Origin: Ascaphus truei
Taxonomy: Eukaryota > Chordata > Amphibia > Anura > Ascaphidae
Direction: 5' to 3'
DNA: 64,000 nt
Assembly: GCA_036426205.1 (NCBI GenBank)
Contig: WSYH01001181.1
Span: 1 to 64,000, forward strand
Shown here: in pieces, positions 11,575 through 23,037 of the stretch
How the letters are laid out: every line of letters begins with the position of its first letter
Numbering within the stretch: the first letter of the stretch is position 1
Position numbers and translations under genes: made by a program
The notes under the pieces: generated by a model
What the model was told of the DNA's origin: nothing
Database searches by the model: none
What the model saw: only the letters and a program-made list of their open reading frames with translations

Positions 11575-12400
11575 TCACCTAAAACGTTGAGTACATCCTG
11601 CTGATTGCAGGTTCTGGCGTGAGATACCTGTACCTCCTCTCTTGCTCGGAAGGCTGGTATCTGTACCTTTTTGGGGTGTGGTGTCTGTCTCTACTTTGCT
11701 CTCTTTCTCATGGTTTATATCTCTTCTGGGTTCTATAGTTATCTTCATAGTGTATTCTATGTCTGTCAGCGGGACCTTTTTTATGATAATTTCCTTCTCT
11801 CTGATTTTTCTGATTCTGATCTGCGTATATCTTAACACCATTTTTATGTCTTCCTGTGAGTAAGATGTATCTCTTTTTTTTTACTTTAACTGTTGTCTGT
11901 ATCTTTGTTAGATTTCTCATCATTGGTTATACAGTAGCTATTCCAGATTGTTTCTTATTTCTCTGGCAATTTTCATAATCCTTCTTGTCACGCAATAATT
12001 TTTATGCTTAACTAAAATAACTTATTTTTTCCATCTTTTCAACTCTTATCTCCACGTTTTCTTCTTCCAGACCTTTATACTCCTCAAATTTGTTATAAGG
12101 TTCTAGTTTTTCCTTCAACCCCATGATCTCCTCCTCTAGTTGTTTAAGAGATTTCATATATGTTGAATTAGGAGTCTCATGAATTTGAAGGAACAATTAT
12201 CCAGAACTCTATTTCATTCCTGTTGGAACAGATCGTTACCCTGGTCTAAAGTCGGTGTCTTAATTAACCTCAAACCTTGTGGTACCCTTTTGTACTCCAC
12301 ATACTTTTCTAATGTTATGGTATCCCAAAATTGTTTAATTTCAGATATAAGTAACTTTTTTAACTTAAAAAACTGGGTTTCAAAATTTTCATGCTCCACA
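11575..12400 (-). pseudogene. Degenerate retroelement ORF: helical N-part, coiled coil, basic tail
   Basis: On the minus strand, 12399-12214 reads FFKLKKLLISEIKQFWDTI then LEKYVEYKRVPQGLRL and a GNDLFQQE block. A TGA and a frame change lead into a Glu/Lys-rich coiled coil (LKQLEEEIMGLKEKLE, about 12160-12060), followed by a Lys/Arg-rich tail (11923-11575). The 'YVEYKRVPQGLR' type resembles, from memory, an accessory ORF widespread in amphibian retroelements, possibly Penelope-linked. That link is uncertain. At least two stops and one frameshift show it is broken. No enzymatic domain is visible. Confidence 0.4.
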
Positions 12401-12679
12401 TCTATAGATATTATTTACGATGTGTCAGAAAATACGGATTCAATCTGTGCTACTCAATGGGTTTTGTTATTAAACAATGTGAAACTCATGATTGAATGTG
12501 AATGTTGAACTGAGCAGCTGGTTGTGTTGGAAAAGAACAGATAGACAAATACACAACTATAGCATTATTCCCCAAAAATGAGTGCATATAATATATAAAT
12601 TATACTGTATGTTTACAAATAATATGTTACAATGCAAATATAAAATCAAAAATAATACATTGTATACATGCAATAAGTG

Positions 12680-13060
12680 ATGAGTGTCCACTTAATTAGG
12701 AAGTCCTGCAGCCAGGTGGTCTGTAGGATTACACCAAAAGACAGAGGTGCCCAATGCTACATCAAATTGACAAAACATATATGGTAATAAGTATAAAGTT
12801 TAAATACTTCAATAATAAAAGTAATTACTTGGTTATTTAGTTAAACCCTTTGACCAAGCGTCGTAAGCCTGCATACCAAACGTCAAGGTATAACCAAAAA
12901 TGCAGGTCCTAACACTAAAACTGTGATCCCTTCCTTTTACCTCTGTTTGAGGGGAAGCAACTACAGTGAGTCTTGTCCATTCAGAAAAATGCCAGAACCT
13001 CCCAAGTTAAAAAGGTGGGGAGGGGTGAGCTCTGGGGGGAGGTGCGATGAAATTTTTAGT
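12680..13060. repeat. Foldback repeat, copy B
   Basis: 12740-12930 is the reverse complement of about 4680-4870 (shared AGGTCCTAACACTAAA, GTTATTTAGTTAAACCCTTT, GGTGCCCAATGCTACATC). 12930-13045 is co-linear with 4525-4640 (CCAGAACCTCCCAAGTTAAA, GGTGGGGAGGGGTGAGCTCT). Copy B therefore keeps the left arm and centre and is cut where the Tx1-like sequence begins, whereas copy A keeps the centre and right arm. Confidence 0.6.
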
Positions 13061-13084
13061 TGCCTGCTAGTTGGGAGCCTCAAT

Positions 13085-13862
13085 AAGATTCACATAGCAA
13101 TTAGAACAATGTGGCATCGAAAAGACTAATGAACAAACACAAAGACATTGCTTGGCAGGCCATACACGGGGGACTCCCTGTGAATGCGGACAAGTACCAG
13201 AGTAAACTCAGCCTCGTGAGGCACTGCCCCAGGTGCAACCCAGTGGAGGAAAGCATCATACACCTCTTCTGGAACTGCCCCTTTGCGCAGGCCTTGCTGC
13301 ACGCGCTGGACACTGACTTAAAAGATTGTATACCGAGGAAGTGCGTCACGTACTACTCGGTGTTCCACGGACTTTTCACAGGAACACACACAGAGGACGC
13401 AATCGAAGCCGGTTGGCGTCTAATGTGCTGTTTCAAAGACGTTTTACTATTCGCCAGGGAACGTTTGACCAAGGGGAAGAAGAGGATGTCGGTACAGGAC
13501 TGTCGCAGGCTGCTCCACAGCCTGCTCAAGGACTATTCCATCTTTGACGGTCCTGAGGAGGAGGACTAAACACCCCCCTTCCCACCCCCACCCCCCTTAC
13601 TCCCCCACCCCAAAAGTTTTTCTGTGCAATAAAGTTAGAGATAATGTGTGTATGATATGTCATGTCTGTGGTGCGGTGCATACGTATAAATGCACTGCAC
13701 CGCCGTGTTCGTCACAGTTTTTTTTACTTTTGGGGAAACCATTAATAAAAATGTATGTGAGTTGTGTGGGATATGCACTGTGCCGTTGTTAACGTCGCGG
13801 TTTTTTTTTCGTTTGGAAAATGATTTATGTACTGTTATAATCTTGTTGTAAAGATTCGCTGC
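13085..13862 (+). pseudogene. Tx1/L1-like LINE ORF2 C-terminus and 3' UTR
   Basis: The 152-codon frame (13111-13569) carries HKDIAWQAIHGGLPVNADKY, then a CCHC cluster (HCPRC, eight residues, H, four residues, C in the block ending HLFWNCPFAQ). This is the zf-RVT-type module that follows RT in Tx1-like LINEs. The frame ends in an acidic tail and a stop at 13567-13569. A C-rich 3' UTR follows, with AATAAA near 13629 and AATAAAAG near 13864. The RT and endonuclease domains are missing (5' truncation). The upstream flank is foldback copy B. Tx1 versus another zf-RVT LINE is not settled. Confidence 0.6.
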
Positions 13863-13869
13863 ATAATAA

Positions 13870-14032
13870 AAGAATTTTCAAAACAAAAAATTCTCCTAAC
13901 ACTTCATTATAGTTTATAACATTACTGGGTGAGTATGTTTGAGGGCCTATTTGAGTCAGCTGTGTAGAAGTTGTATTTACCAGCAGACAAGGCCTCTTTT
14001 GAGCCATGAAGGCCTGTACTGTTAATTCTGAT

Positions 14033-14064
<32 letters not shown>

Positions 14065-14960
14065 TATATAATATAAATATATATATATATTATATAGAGT
14101 GCTAAACTAAAGCCATTGATGTGTGTAAGTAGGCCATGTTGTAATCATATTCAAAGTTAAATACAGGTGGGGAATTATGGGTCAATCTACTGTCCCAAAT
14201 TTTTAGCAAGTGTCCTAACATTTATATCTCATTAACACAAGGCCTGTTTGCTGACAACAGTGGAGATATAATATATATATATATATTAAATATATATATA
14301 TATATATATATATCTAATATATATTATATATCAGTTAATATATATACACACAAACACAGACAAACACACACGTGTGTGTGTGTGTGTGTGGTGTATTCAT
14401 ATATCCATAGAGTACAGAGAGACTACATATATTTCATACACACTAACGATCTGTTATTGTAACCAAAAATCATACATGATCACATGCCAACATTATTGAA
14501 ATATGAAAGAAGATTAAGGTAAGTAATGTTTGTTACAGAGTTTAATACACCAGAAATTACACAAAATCAAAAATGTATGCTGTTATATGGGTAGTTACTT
14601 AAAGTTGTATGTCAATAATATTAGCATGAAATGACTATCTACATTACCAAACAAACCCACATACATCTAATCTTGAACAAGAGCTAAGTGAATGTCAGCT
14701 TCTATAAACATGGCAAGTGTGTAATGTTGTACCATTAATCAACAGATGATTAATACATATTCATACGTTATTAAATATGCCTTAATTCAGTCAGTGAGCA
14801 TTTCTAAACATTCATGTGTACAAGGACATACTTGAATGTTAGCAAGCATCTGTACATGATCATACATACACTATGCATGAAATAGTCTGCAGTAAACACC
14901 ACAGGACACCAACACATTTAGTGAATGTGATTATTTATTTTTGTTTATCCATTTGAGAGC
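13870..14960. other. Intergenic with TA and CA microsatellites
   Basis: TA-rich runs at 14034-14096 and 14270-14340, and a CA/TG stretch at 14346-14390. The rest is AT-rich, with short shared phrases such as CATGATCA. No open frame with family motifs. A Harbinger left terminus matching 19.53 kb was looked for here and not found. Confidence 0.5.
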
Positions 14961-15059
14961 GAGTCACAGGCCTGCTTGTTGGCTGTTGTGTTTGCCTTTT
15001 CCCTTTGCCAAGTACTTTGGCCTTAACTGTGTGACTTGTACTGGCCTGTGGCAGTTCTG

Positions 15060-15412
15060 TGGCACTGGGTGTGGGCTGTGGCACTTCAGTGGCACTGGGT
15101 GTGGCTGTTGCACTTCAGGTGCACTGGGTGTGGGCTGTGGCACTTCAGTGGCACTGGGTGTGGGCTTTTGCACTTCAGGGGCACTAAGTGTAGGCTGTTG
15201 AACTTCAGGGGCACTGGGTGTGGGCTGCTGCACTTTAGGGCACTGGGTGTGTGCTGTGGCACTTCAGTGGCACTGGGTGTGGGCTGTGGCACTTCAGTGG
15301 CACTGGGTGTGGGCTGTGGCACTTCAGGGGCACTGGGTGTGGGCTGTGGCACTTCAGTGGCACTGGGTGTGGGCTGTTGCACTTCAGGGGCACTGGGTGT
15401 GGCCTGTGGCAG
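15060..15412 (-). repeat. 30-bp minisatellite encoding a decapeptide
   Basis: About twelve copies of a 30-bp unit (plus strand GGCACTGGGTGTGGGCTGTG plus GCACTTCAGT) which on the minus strand reads TEVPQPTPSA and variants (APEVQQPTPS). Some units are 29 bp, which throws the distal copies out of frame. The array forms the C-terminal tail of the Myb-like relic. Confidence 0.85.
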
Positions 15413-17568
15413 TTGTGAAACAGTTGCTAAACATTGCACGACTGAGGTTGGAGCAGTTTCTTGTTTTGGTGTTTTAATCTTTTTCCAAAAGCTGGTTAGT
15501 AGTAATTGTTGCCCTAACTTTCTTTTTCGTGTCTCATTTGTAGGTGTCCGTTCCTGATTTTGAACAGATGTAAGCGATTGGATGTTGACAGGGACCTGCA
15601 CAGAACTTGCACCTACTGTACCGGTGTCATCCACAACTGGGGAATGAAGAACTGATGACTCTGGAGAAAAAGTAGCAGCATGTAAAGATCCATCCTCAGA
15701 TGGGGTAAAGTGGAATTGTTGTTCTCTTGCAGTAATTCGCAACTGATTTGCTTGGCTTAGATTCACAACTATTCTGTTTACATTTTGGATTTATTTAGGA
15801 ACTTGGATGTTGACTCTTTCAATTTGTGACATTTGTGATATTGACCTTTCCTGCAGTGATATCATCCTTTCACGCACTGACATCATTTCTGAATGGCGAC
15901 GATTTTCTTCACCCAAGATTCTTTCTTCAGAAGCTGCAATAGCTGAGTAGGTGTCACAAGCAGGAGGACTTGAATGCTGGGTTAATCCAGGAGTGGGAAC
16001 ATCTTCATGGTCACTTGAGTGAATTTGTCCTTGAGTGGCAACATGGTTCTGGTTCTACAAATAAAGAAAGACATTACCAACTGCCATGGAACTTTCACTT
16101 GTTTTTCAATATAAGGAGAGTTGTTCTCACAGTGTAACACATAACATGTTTCCATAATTTTTAATTTATATCAAATTAAAAGTTTATGCTTGAAGTAACA
16201 ATGATGTTTCGACTCAGTGTGAAAGAAGAATGAATGAAATGAAAGTTTGTTGTAACCTCAAAACTCCTAGCTGATAGTTTACAACACACACAATACATGT
16301 TGTCAGGAAACACTACACCTTCTGTGACAATAACTGATGTGAAGTTAATCACATGTGAAAGGCATTTATTTAGCATGGCAAATTAACATCTACAAATGTA
16401 CACATTAGATGTGCGGCACCTCATACACTCACCTTTCATGCTTGATGATGAGCTGGATGAGCCAGGTGATGAGACATGTTCAGTGTCAGGTGACACATGA
16501 ACTTCAGGAGTAACTATATAGAAGAATAACATAAGAATTGTATTGACATGTGTACATAATTAACATTACGTTTGTGTAGTGGGAGTATTTATGGCTAAAT
16601 ATCAGCATCACATAAGGAAATTACAATATGTTTCTGATAAGCTGTACATTATCCATCTTAACATCAATGTACATGTGAACCTAATTGGCACATTTATTGT
16701 AAAAACCATACAACATACAATGTTCATGCAGGAATGCGTTCTAAAATTAAGTGTTCTGTTGGACATACACTCATATGTTGTGTAGTAAAATTACAATAAT
16801 AATGTACATCACTACCATGACAGCAAAGTTGACTCTGCTTATAATTCAGTACCTAATTGTGGAAATGTGAATGAATGTTTTTAGTGATCTGTGTGAACAT
16901 TTAAGAGAAGCAGGTGTATGCGCTCAATGTGGCTGACACTCATCAACACATGCAGTGTGTCACTCACAGATGCTACTGGTGTGATAATGTGGCGTATCTA
17001 TAAGGTTAAAAAAACATATGAGTGAACGAATGACTAACGTACGTTTTCATATATAGTGGCCTGGTGGGTGAAAGACTTCATAGAATTACCATTTCAAATG
17101 AATGTGATGAACTTCTGTTCACCTTTTCAGCTTCTAACAACTGTAGTCCCTCCCCCAAGACGTGACAGCACCCTGACCTTTTATTTGTTTCTACCACCTG
17201 TAAGGCGCCCCACAAGATTTGACCGTAAAATGACCCTTTGATCTGGCTCGGTGCCCAACCCCACTCCCTGTGTTCTCCTCTATGCTGTGATTACATATTA
17301 ATTGCAGCTGGTTTCACACACCGGTACATGAGCGAAAGTCAAATCTGAAGTGAGCTACATATGAACACAATTAAATACCATATGGTACATGTTCCTATTT
17401 ATGCTCTCAGTATACTACATGAAGCGAAAAAAGAGCTTTAATTAAACATAACGAAAGGTGTTTGTGCAAATTATGAATGTTCGCCTTTGAATGCACTATC
17501 TTCCATGCAAGACTTGATGAGGCAGTAATGGCCTGTTTATAGGTGTAACATGGATTATCACTAATTTA

Positions 17569-17572
<4 letters not shown>

Positions 17573-17612
<40 letters not shown>
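17573..17612. repeat. (TA)n microsatellite
   Basis: About 20 uninterrupted TA units within an intron-position segment of the Myb-like relic. A second mixed TAGA/TATA tract lies at 17812-17872. Confidence 0.9.
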
Positions 17613-17613
<1 letters not shown>

Positions 17614-17633
17614 CAACTGTAAATATTACTGTA

Positions 17634-17746
17634 TGCTCATTTGCATGTTTTAGACAGGTCTGCAACCCTGTCTTTCCCCATCATCGCCCAGCATACAGCG
17701 CTTCCACTGCAGCATGGGATTCTGGGAAATGACATGCAAATGAGCA
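17634..17746. repeat. Short palindromic element ending in GCTCATTTGCATG
   Basis: GCTCATTTGCATGT near 17635 pairs with ACATGCAAATGAGC near 17732. CTGTCTTTCCCCAT..TTCCCAGAATCCCATGCTGC-type sequence (one strand or the other) fills the middle. It looks like a small foldback MITE inside the Myb-like gene. No target duplication was resolved. Confidence 0.5.
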
Positions 17747-18824
17747 CTCAGTACCACCTTTTGCCACCATATAAATTAATTGTTACTTATTGTAGGACAA
17801 CTAGATATAAATCTATATAGATAGATAGATAGATATATAGATATATAGAGAGAGACATATATACAGATATATATGTAGGTATGCTTATATTGGGAAGAAA
17901 GTATAAGTTGCAGCGGAAATATAGATAAGAACTGTAACCTACGACACGCCTAGTACAGTAACATTTGTCACCTGGTGGAAATGGAGCAGAATAAATTCCG
18001 ATATCTCTGTCCCCGGGAAAACCCTCCACGACGACAGGAAGAAATTTTTCCCGCATCTGCTCCTCCAATGGTGTTAAGATTAGAGATTGTGCTGGCGGCC
18101 CACCTCCAGTGCCAGAAGCATGCACCGTTGTGCTTGTATTTTTTTCTTTAAGTTTGCCCTGATATCATCGAATCTCTTCCGACAATTTGCCCGGTCCCTG
18201 ACATAATTCCCACACGCAGACACAGCCAAGGTTATTTGATCCCACATTTCTTTTTTTGATGCTGAACTTGTCCGCCCTTGAAATACATACAAAATATATG
18301 ACGTTAATTATTATTATAAAAACGATCAGTTTCCTAAACTGCTACCTGTTCCAAGAGATACCAAACATGCTGGTTTAGGTGTAATATGTGTACCACATGA
18401 GCATTTACGTGTAAACATACAAATGTAAGGAAGCTTGCATGAATATTGTATGAACTTTGGCAACATTTTTAGACTGATTGTTATGGTCGTTCTAAAGCAT
18501 GAAGGAATATGTGTGTAACAATTAAGTTTAATTGATAGATATTATAGAATAATATTTTGATATTAAGACATCTCACATGACCTAGGATAACATGTCTTTG
18601 AAGAATCAATGCAAAGATAGACTTACCTGGTAAATGGCCATACAGACAGTCATAGTACTCCGGAATCCCTGTGATAAGAACTGTGTTTTCATCTTCATTG
18701 AACCGAGGATTACGTGGCCGCTCCACAAGTTTCTTCTGAATACGTGCAGGCCCAGAGCTTGGCTACTGCTGACTGGACTCTCCTTCTTCCAATGGAAGAG
18801 ACTACAAAAGCGGGCCACCAGCCA

Positions 18825-18950
18825 CCACCCCACCACCAGACACCCCAGCAGCGCCAGCAACAGAGCCACCAGCAGCACTCGCACTCACAGCAACACCACT
18901 CACACTCCCAGCAACACCATTCGCACTCGCAGCAACAGCACTCCCCTGAA
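18825..18950. repeat. Imperfect CACTC/CAGCAACA tandem repeat
   Basis: Repeated blocks of CACTCACACTCCCAGCAACA type. On the minus strand they encode the Gly/Val/Ser/Ala-rich N-terminal stretch of the Myb-like relic. This low-complexity codon expansion sits upstream of the DNA-binding domain. Confidence 0.6.
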
Positions 18951-19529
18951 TCCTACGTTCACGCAGACGCGTACTCACACGACTACCAGTACCACTCACA
19001 CCAGAATCACTCTTCCCATGCCTTGCGGCCAAACCTCTAGCACTCACAAAGAACAGAAAATAAATTTAAAGACAATCACACTGAACACTTACAAAGTGAA
19101 AACAAGACAAAGATGTAAACAAAACAACACAGGACAAACCTCTCACAATACACCACAACTGTCTCAGTCAATATGAAATATGTAAATCGCCCAGCTCTGT
19201 GTGTCTCTCTCTCTCTCTCCCAACAACACAGAGAATGAATAAAAATACACGCTGCCTTTAATTGAGCCGCTCAATCCAAAACATGCTTGCTTCGACAGAT
19301 TCAGCAAGAAGTTTCATTGGGGAACCTAACACCACCTCGCCATGGACGCCGATACACCTGTGTGTGATCGACAAATCATCGGCAGAGTGGGAGCAAATGT
19401 TTTCGGCATGATTCGGAAGGGATTCGGCACTTATTGCATACGGAGAGGGAAAATCGGCAGAATCATGCCGATAAGGTTCCCTTGGCGATTGCACTTTTTC
19501 AGCGCTTACTGCATAAAGCCCAAAGACAC

Positions 19530-20221
19530 ACTAGCACTGCCTATTATTACTGCTAACATTTAAAATCAATATATCAAGGAGCTTCTAACCATGCTATACC
19601 ATCTAGTGATGTCAGATTGAGAGTTTTGTTATCAAAACATATCCATTAAATAATCTTAATGGTGGTGTAACTAATACAGTGGTGTGGGACATTTTATTTC
19701 AGAAGCAGATTTATTTCACTGCCAATTAATTAATAATTTAGTCATTGATTTTGAGATCTAATGTATGAAGTAAAAATAATTGTGCATCTTAATGTCTTTT
19801 ACTTTACCAAAACAATAAATTAGCATAATATATTGAACAGATTGATCCTTACATTACATTAATTTTGCTTATGGGAACAACGCCGGAATAGATTTTCTTT
19901 AATCAATACTGTACAGTTCTGAATCAGTTCACGGCATACTTGTTTAAATATAATTTGATGGTGTATTATTGTTGCAATTTTTTGTTAGCATGTGATTGGA
20001 GAATTACTGTATTATTTCAATGAGAAAACTGATGCAGAAATAAGAATGGTATTTATCAACTTCTACTTGTCTTGCTGTCATTTATTTCTCCTTTTCTGTG
20101 ATATGATATGAGCTTTTTTAAACCTGCAGAAGAAAATTGTTTGAAATCAATAGTTACACGTTAAATACGAAATCATATATAGGCCACTAATGCTGTTGTT
20201 TTTGTAAGAAATACCTTCATA
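19530..20221. other. Intergenic, AT-rich, nothing recognised
   Basis: No repeat boundary, motif or sustained open frame seen. Confidence 0.5.
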
Positions 20222-20225
20222 TTAA

Positions 20226-21525
20226 TGTAACGGATATTCCCTCTAACCCAATCACAGATATAGTGTATGTGAGGGGGAACCTATGTGTTACCAGGTGTGG
20301 TGCGTATACTTGTTGGTTCACAAGAGGCCTGAGCCTCCGCTTACTGGGAACCTGGGATGAGTCCTCTGGATTGATCTGGTTTGCAGCGCCTCCACCTGTG
20401 TAGGATTCTAGTAGTGTAGAAGGTTGCCTACACAGGACTCACATACACAATAAGTACATACACCGAAAGATATATATAACCAGTTTACTATATATGCAGA
20501 ATAACCATAACACATTACACACGTATCAGCAACAGTAACTGTGTCACTCTGTAGTACTACTCCCCCTGGGAGTAACTCCACACCATGCACGGACGTCCCA
20601 AGTGTCATGCACTCTACTTATGAGTGTAACCCTGGTACCCACCACCATGTACCCTCACACCTTGTCCACAGTATAACCCCTTTGTCCCGTGGTCAGCGCT
20701 GCCACTATGTGAGAATATATAGAAGGTGTATTGTTGGTGCACTTATGAAGGTACCTGCCAAGTGCTCCTGCACTCGGGCCTGCAGACAACTTCAAAAATG
20801 ATCCGCCGCTCGGTGATCCCGTCTGTGATATCCTGCCGTTCCTAGCACGAGGGTCTGCCAGGGGCAATCCCACCCTGGAGATAGTCCTTATCTTTATGTG
20901 GCGTAGGCTTGAGCCCAAGCCTCTTCTCGGGAAGCGCAGCGTCTGCTGTGTCCCTAACTGAAATGTCACTAATGGGGCAAGGTCCCTAACCTAGGGCCGG
21001 TCCCTGCAGCACCACAAGCTATAAAGGGGCTCAGGACCTAACTGGGGCCTAGGGGGCTGCTGGCCAAATGCAGTGGGTCATGGACCCCTGCACTCACCTC
21101 CTTCTCCTAGCTCTTCCTGGTCCTGACTGCCGTCCCGCGCGTGCGAAATGTATCAAAATCCCAGCTAGCAGGGAGATCCTCCAGCCCTATTGGCTCCCTG
21201 GCGTCATGTGGGGCTCTCCAAAGGCTCATGGGACTCGTAGTCCCATCCAAGAGCCTTCCCTGGTAGGCTAGGGTTCGCACGCTTGTCCTCGCGCATGCGC
21301 AACTAGTCCGGCCGCCTGAGCTCCCACTGCGCATGCGTGAACTCGCGCAAGATGGCGGCGCCCTGCACGGGAGCCGCCGGACACAGGAGCCGCCGGGACC
21401 TCCGGAGCACCGGAGCGCTCTCTGCTCGGCCCCCACCCTCCAGAAGCGTCAGCGGGTCCCCGCTTAGCTCCGGCAGCACTCGCCTTTGCCCCCGAGAGCG
21501 GAGGTAACGGGGGTCCGGGGCTACA
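20226..21525 (+). mobile_element. Probable solo LTR (1300 bp) flanked by TTAA
   Basis: Begins TGTAACGGATATTCC and ends GGTCCGGGGCTACA, and is flanked on both sides by TTAA (20222-20225 and 21526-21529). The 3' half is CpG-rich, with TATAAAGG near 21020. A TG...CA element with a 4-bp duplication fits an LTR. TTAA duplication is also the hallmark of piggyBac/Kolobok transposons, but there is no matching terminal inverted repeat beyond TGTA. The frames inside are GC-rich noise. Confidence 0.5.
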
Positions 21526-21529
21526 TTAA

Positions 21530-22910
21530 TTTTATGTATATCTGTGTATTTTGTATTTAAATTAGAACATTGTACATAGTTTATATCCCTTATATAAAAA
21601 AAATGTCTTCAATGATAATTATCTTTTGAGGGATTTTGCAACAATACAAGTATATAAAGATATAATTACAAATATAATGTAAAGAAAGTAAAGATTGCAC
21701 CAAATGTGAATACTGTTCTCTGCTGTTACCCATAAATCTTCTATCAAAACAATATAATAATATTATAGAGAGATATATTATTAGTATTATTATAATTTAT
21801 TTGTAAAGCACCAACACATTCTGCAGCCCGGTACAATGGGGGTACGGAGAGATGCAAATATATAGTATGATTAAGATTTTTTCCTTCTTTGACCATAGTA
21901 AACCATAAACGGTAACATGCATTAGGAGGTAAAAACAATGTTTTTAATTGGTAACATATACACAAGGTAAGTGGGAAATTGAAATAACTGTACCTTTCAC
22001 ATGAGGTTGCAAACATGCAAAGTCGGCCCTTTAATTCACAAATAAAAGACATGACTTACTCAGGATTTGCAGGTGATTTGTCATAAATTGAATCAATATG
22101 CTCAGCCAATGGTGACTTTGCATTCGCACAAAATCGCCAGTTTGAGAAAGTGGTAATTTGCATAATGCTGACACTATTATTAGAACTCACACATCAAATG
22201 CTTTTGTAGTGCATACAGTGCAAATATTGATCTGTTTTGAATTGTATATCACCTTAAGTAAATTGCGATAAAATAATTATGTCTAAAATTAGCAAGAGAG
22301 GGTTCTTGTGTGGTGGAGGTAGCCATTACCAGCATGGTATCCACAACCACAAAAGTTTCATTGGTAAGACCCTACAAAAAAACAGGAACCTTCTGGATCA
22401 AAAATAAATAAACAGAAAGGCCTATTTTGCCAACACCATTATCGTCCTCATCACTAATTCATGACCACTAAGGTGGATTTAAAAAAAAATAAAAAGCAAG
22501 ATATTGTTGGCAAAACTAGAAGGGGCTTACAGACAGTAGACAGTGAATTCAAACGAAGCATGCATGTTCTGAATCAGAGGGTAGAGGATGGGCAAAAAGT
22601 ACAGTACTTTTCAGATTGGGTAAAGTCATCAAAACATCTGTGTGTGCAAGGGGTAGGTGGCACCAGCAGCAGAACTATCTATGGGAGAGTCAGTGTCAGA
22701 TACTGAGTCAGTGGAGTTTGATATATTCTATTCAGTAAAAGGTGCAACTGCAGGGATTTTGCTGAGGAGAATTAACCTGGATGCTACAGTTCTTTCTCTT
22801 CCATTTCAATACTTTGAGCATGTGTCGGGAGAAGGGGTGGCTGAGAAGGGGATTGTGGCAGAGATGGAGAAGCTAATAGCTTACTAGGAGTGGCATATAT
22901 TTGAGTAGTA
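21530..22910. other. Intergenic, no gene recognised
   Basis: AT-rich sequence up to about 22450. From 22460 to 22890 two short frames with no recognisable domain run into the hairpin at 22917. They may be decayed DNA-transposon coding sequence, but I cannot support a call. Confidence 0.4.
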
Positions 22911-22916
22911 TGTGGA

Positions 22917-23037
22917 ATCCAATTACCACACCCGCATGTGCAGTTTGTACACCACCAGCACAATACACAGTGTATTGTGCTGGTGGTGTATTGTGATGGT
23001 GGTGTACAAACTGCACATGCAGGTGTGATAATTGGAA
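22917..23037. repeat. Near-perfect 120-bp hairpin
   Basis: Arms of about 55 bp: TCCAATTACCACACCCGCAT..TTTGTACACCACCAGCACAA pairs with its complement, ending ATAATTGGA at 23037. Nearly perfect pairing implies recent origin or gene conversion. The sequence after it (AATGTTTGTAATTGTC, TATTAATCTGTG..TTTAGGGT) resembles 46.49-46.60 kb. Confidence 0.75.

Larger units (their letters stand above)
14964..19047 (-). pseudogene. Harbinger Myb/SANT-like (NAIF1-like) DNA-binding protein, multi-exon relic
   Basis: Exon 1 (19047-18628) encodes a Gly/Ser/Ala-rich N-terminus, then PRNPRFNEDENTVLI and YGHLPG; the donor is CCAG|GTAAGT. Exon 2 (18276-17972), after TATTTCAAG, gives RTSSASKKEMWDQIT and NCRKRFDDIRANLK, the trihelix-type helix-turn-helix that directs the transposase to DNA; a frameshift in an A-run precedes TGGGPPAQ and LTPLEEQM. 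Exon 3 (16513-16433) is Ser-rich. Exon 4 starts at 16054 and runs through a helical ERILGEENRR..MISLQERS segment into a decapeptide array. Stops: TAG at 18804 and 18765, TAA at 15793. The exon 3/4 phase also mismatches. Domain identity is by motif; inactivation is direct. Confidence 0.72.
14964..19529 (-). mobile_element. PIF/Harbinger-type element remnant carrying the Myb-like gene
   Basis: The high-coordinate end is CAGCGCTTACTGCATAAAGCCC-type sequence at about 19508-19529, matching the terminus at 230-247. Inside lies a spliced Myb/SANT-like gene on the minus strand. PIF/Harbinger elements typically encode two proteins, a DDE transposase and a Myb-like DNA-binding partner, and only the second is found here. 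I could not find the opposite terminus, so the element boundary at low coordinate is set to the end of the recognisable gene and is provisional. Confidence 0.55.

Noticed and set aside
15060..15412. Possible CRISPR-like array
   Set aside because: Units are contiguous 30-bp copies with no unique spacers, inside a eukaryotic transposon exon.
15036..15557. Plus-strand Cys/Trp/Gly-rich frames over the 30-bp array
   Set aside because: Antisense shadow of the decapeptide array. The minus-strand reading fits the Myb-like exon.
17787..18125. The start Met at 18125 as an independent small protein
   Set aside because: It is the second half of Myb-like exon 2, displaced by a frameshift in an A-run.
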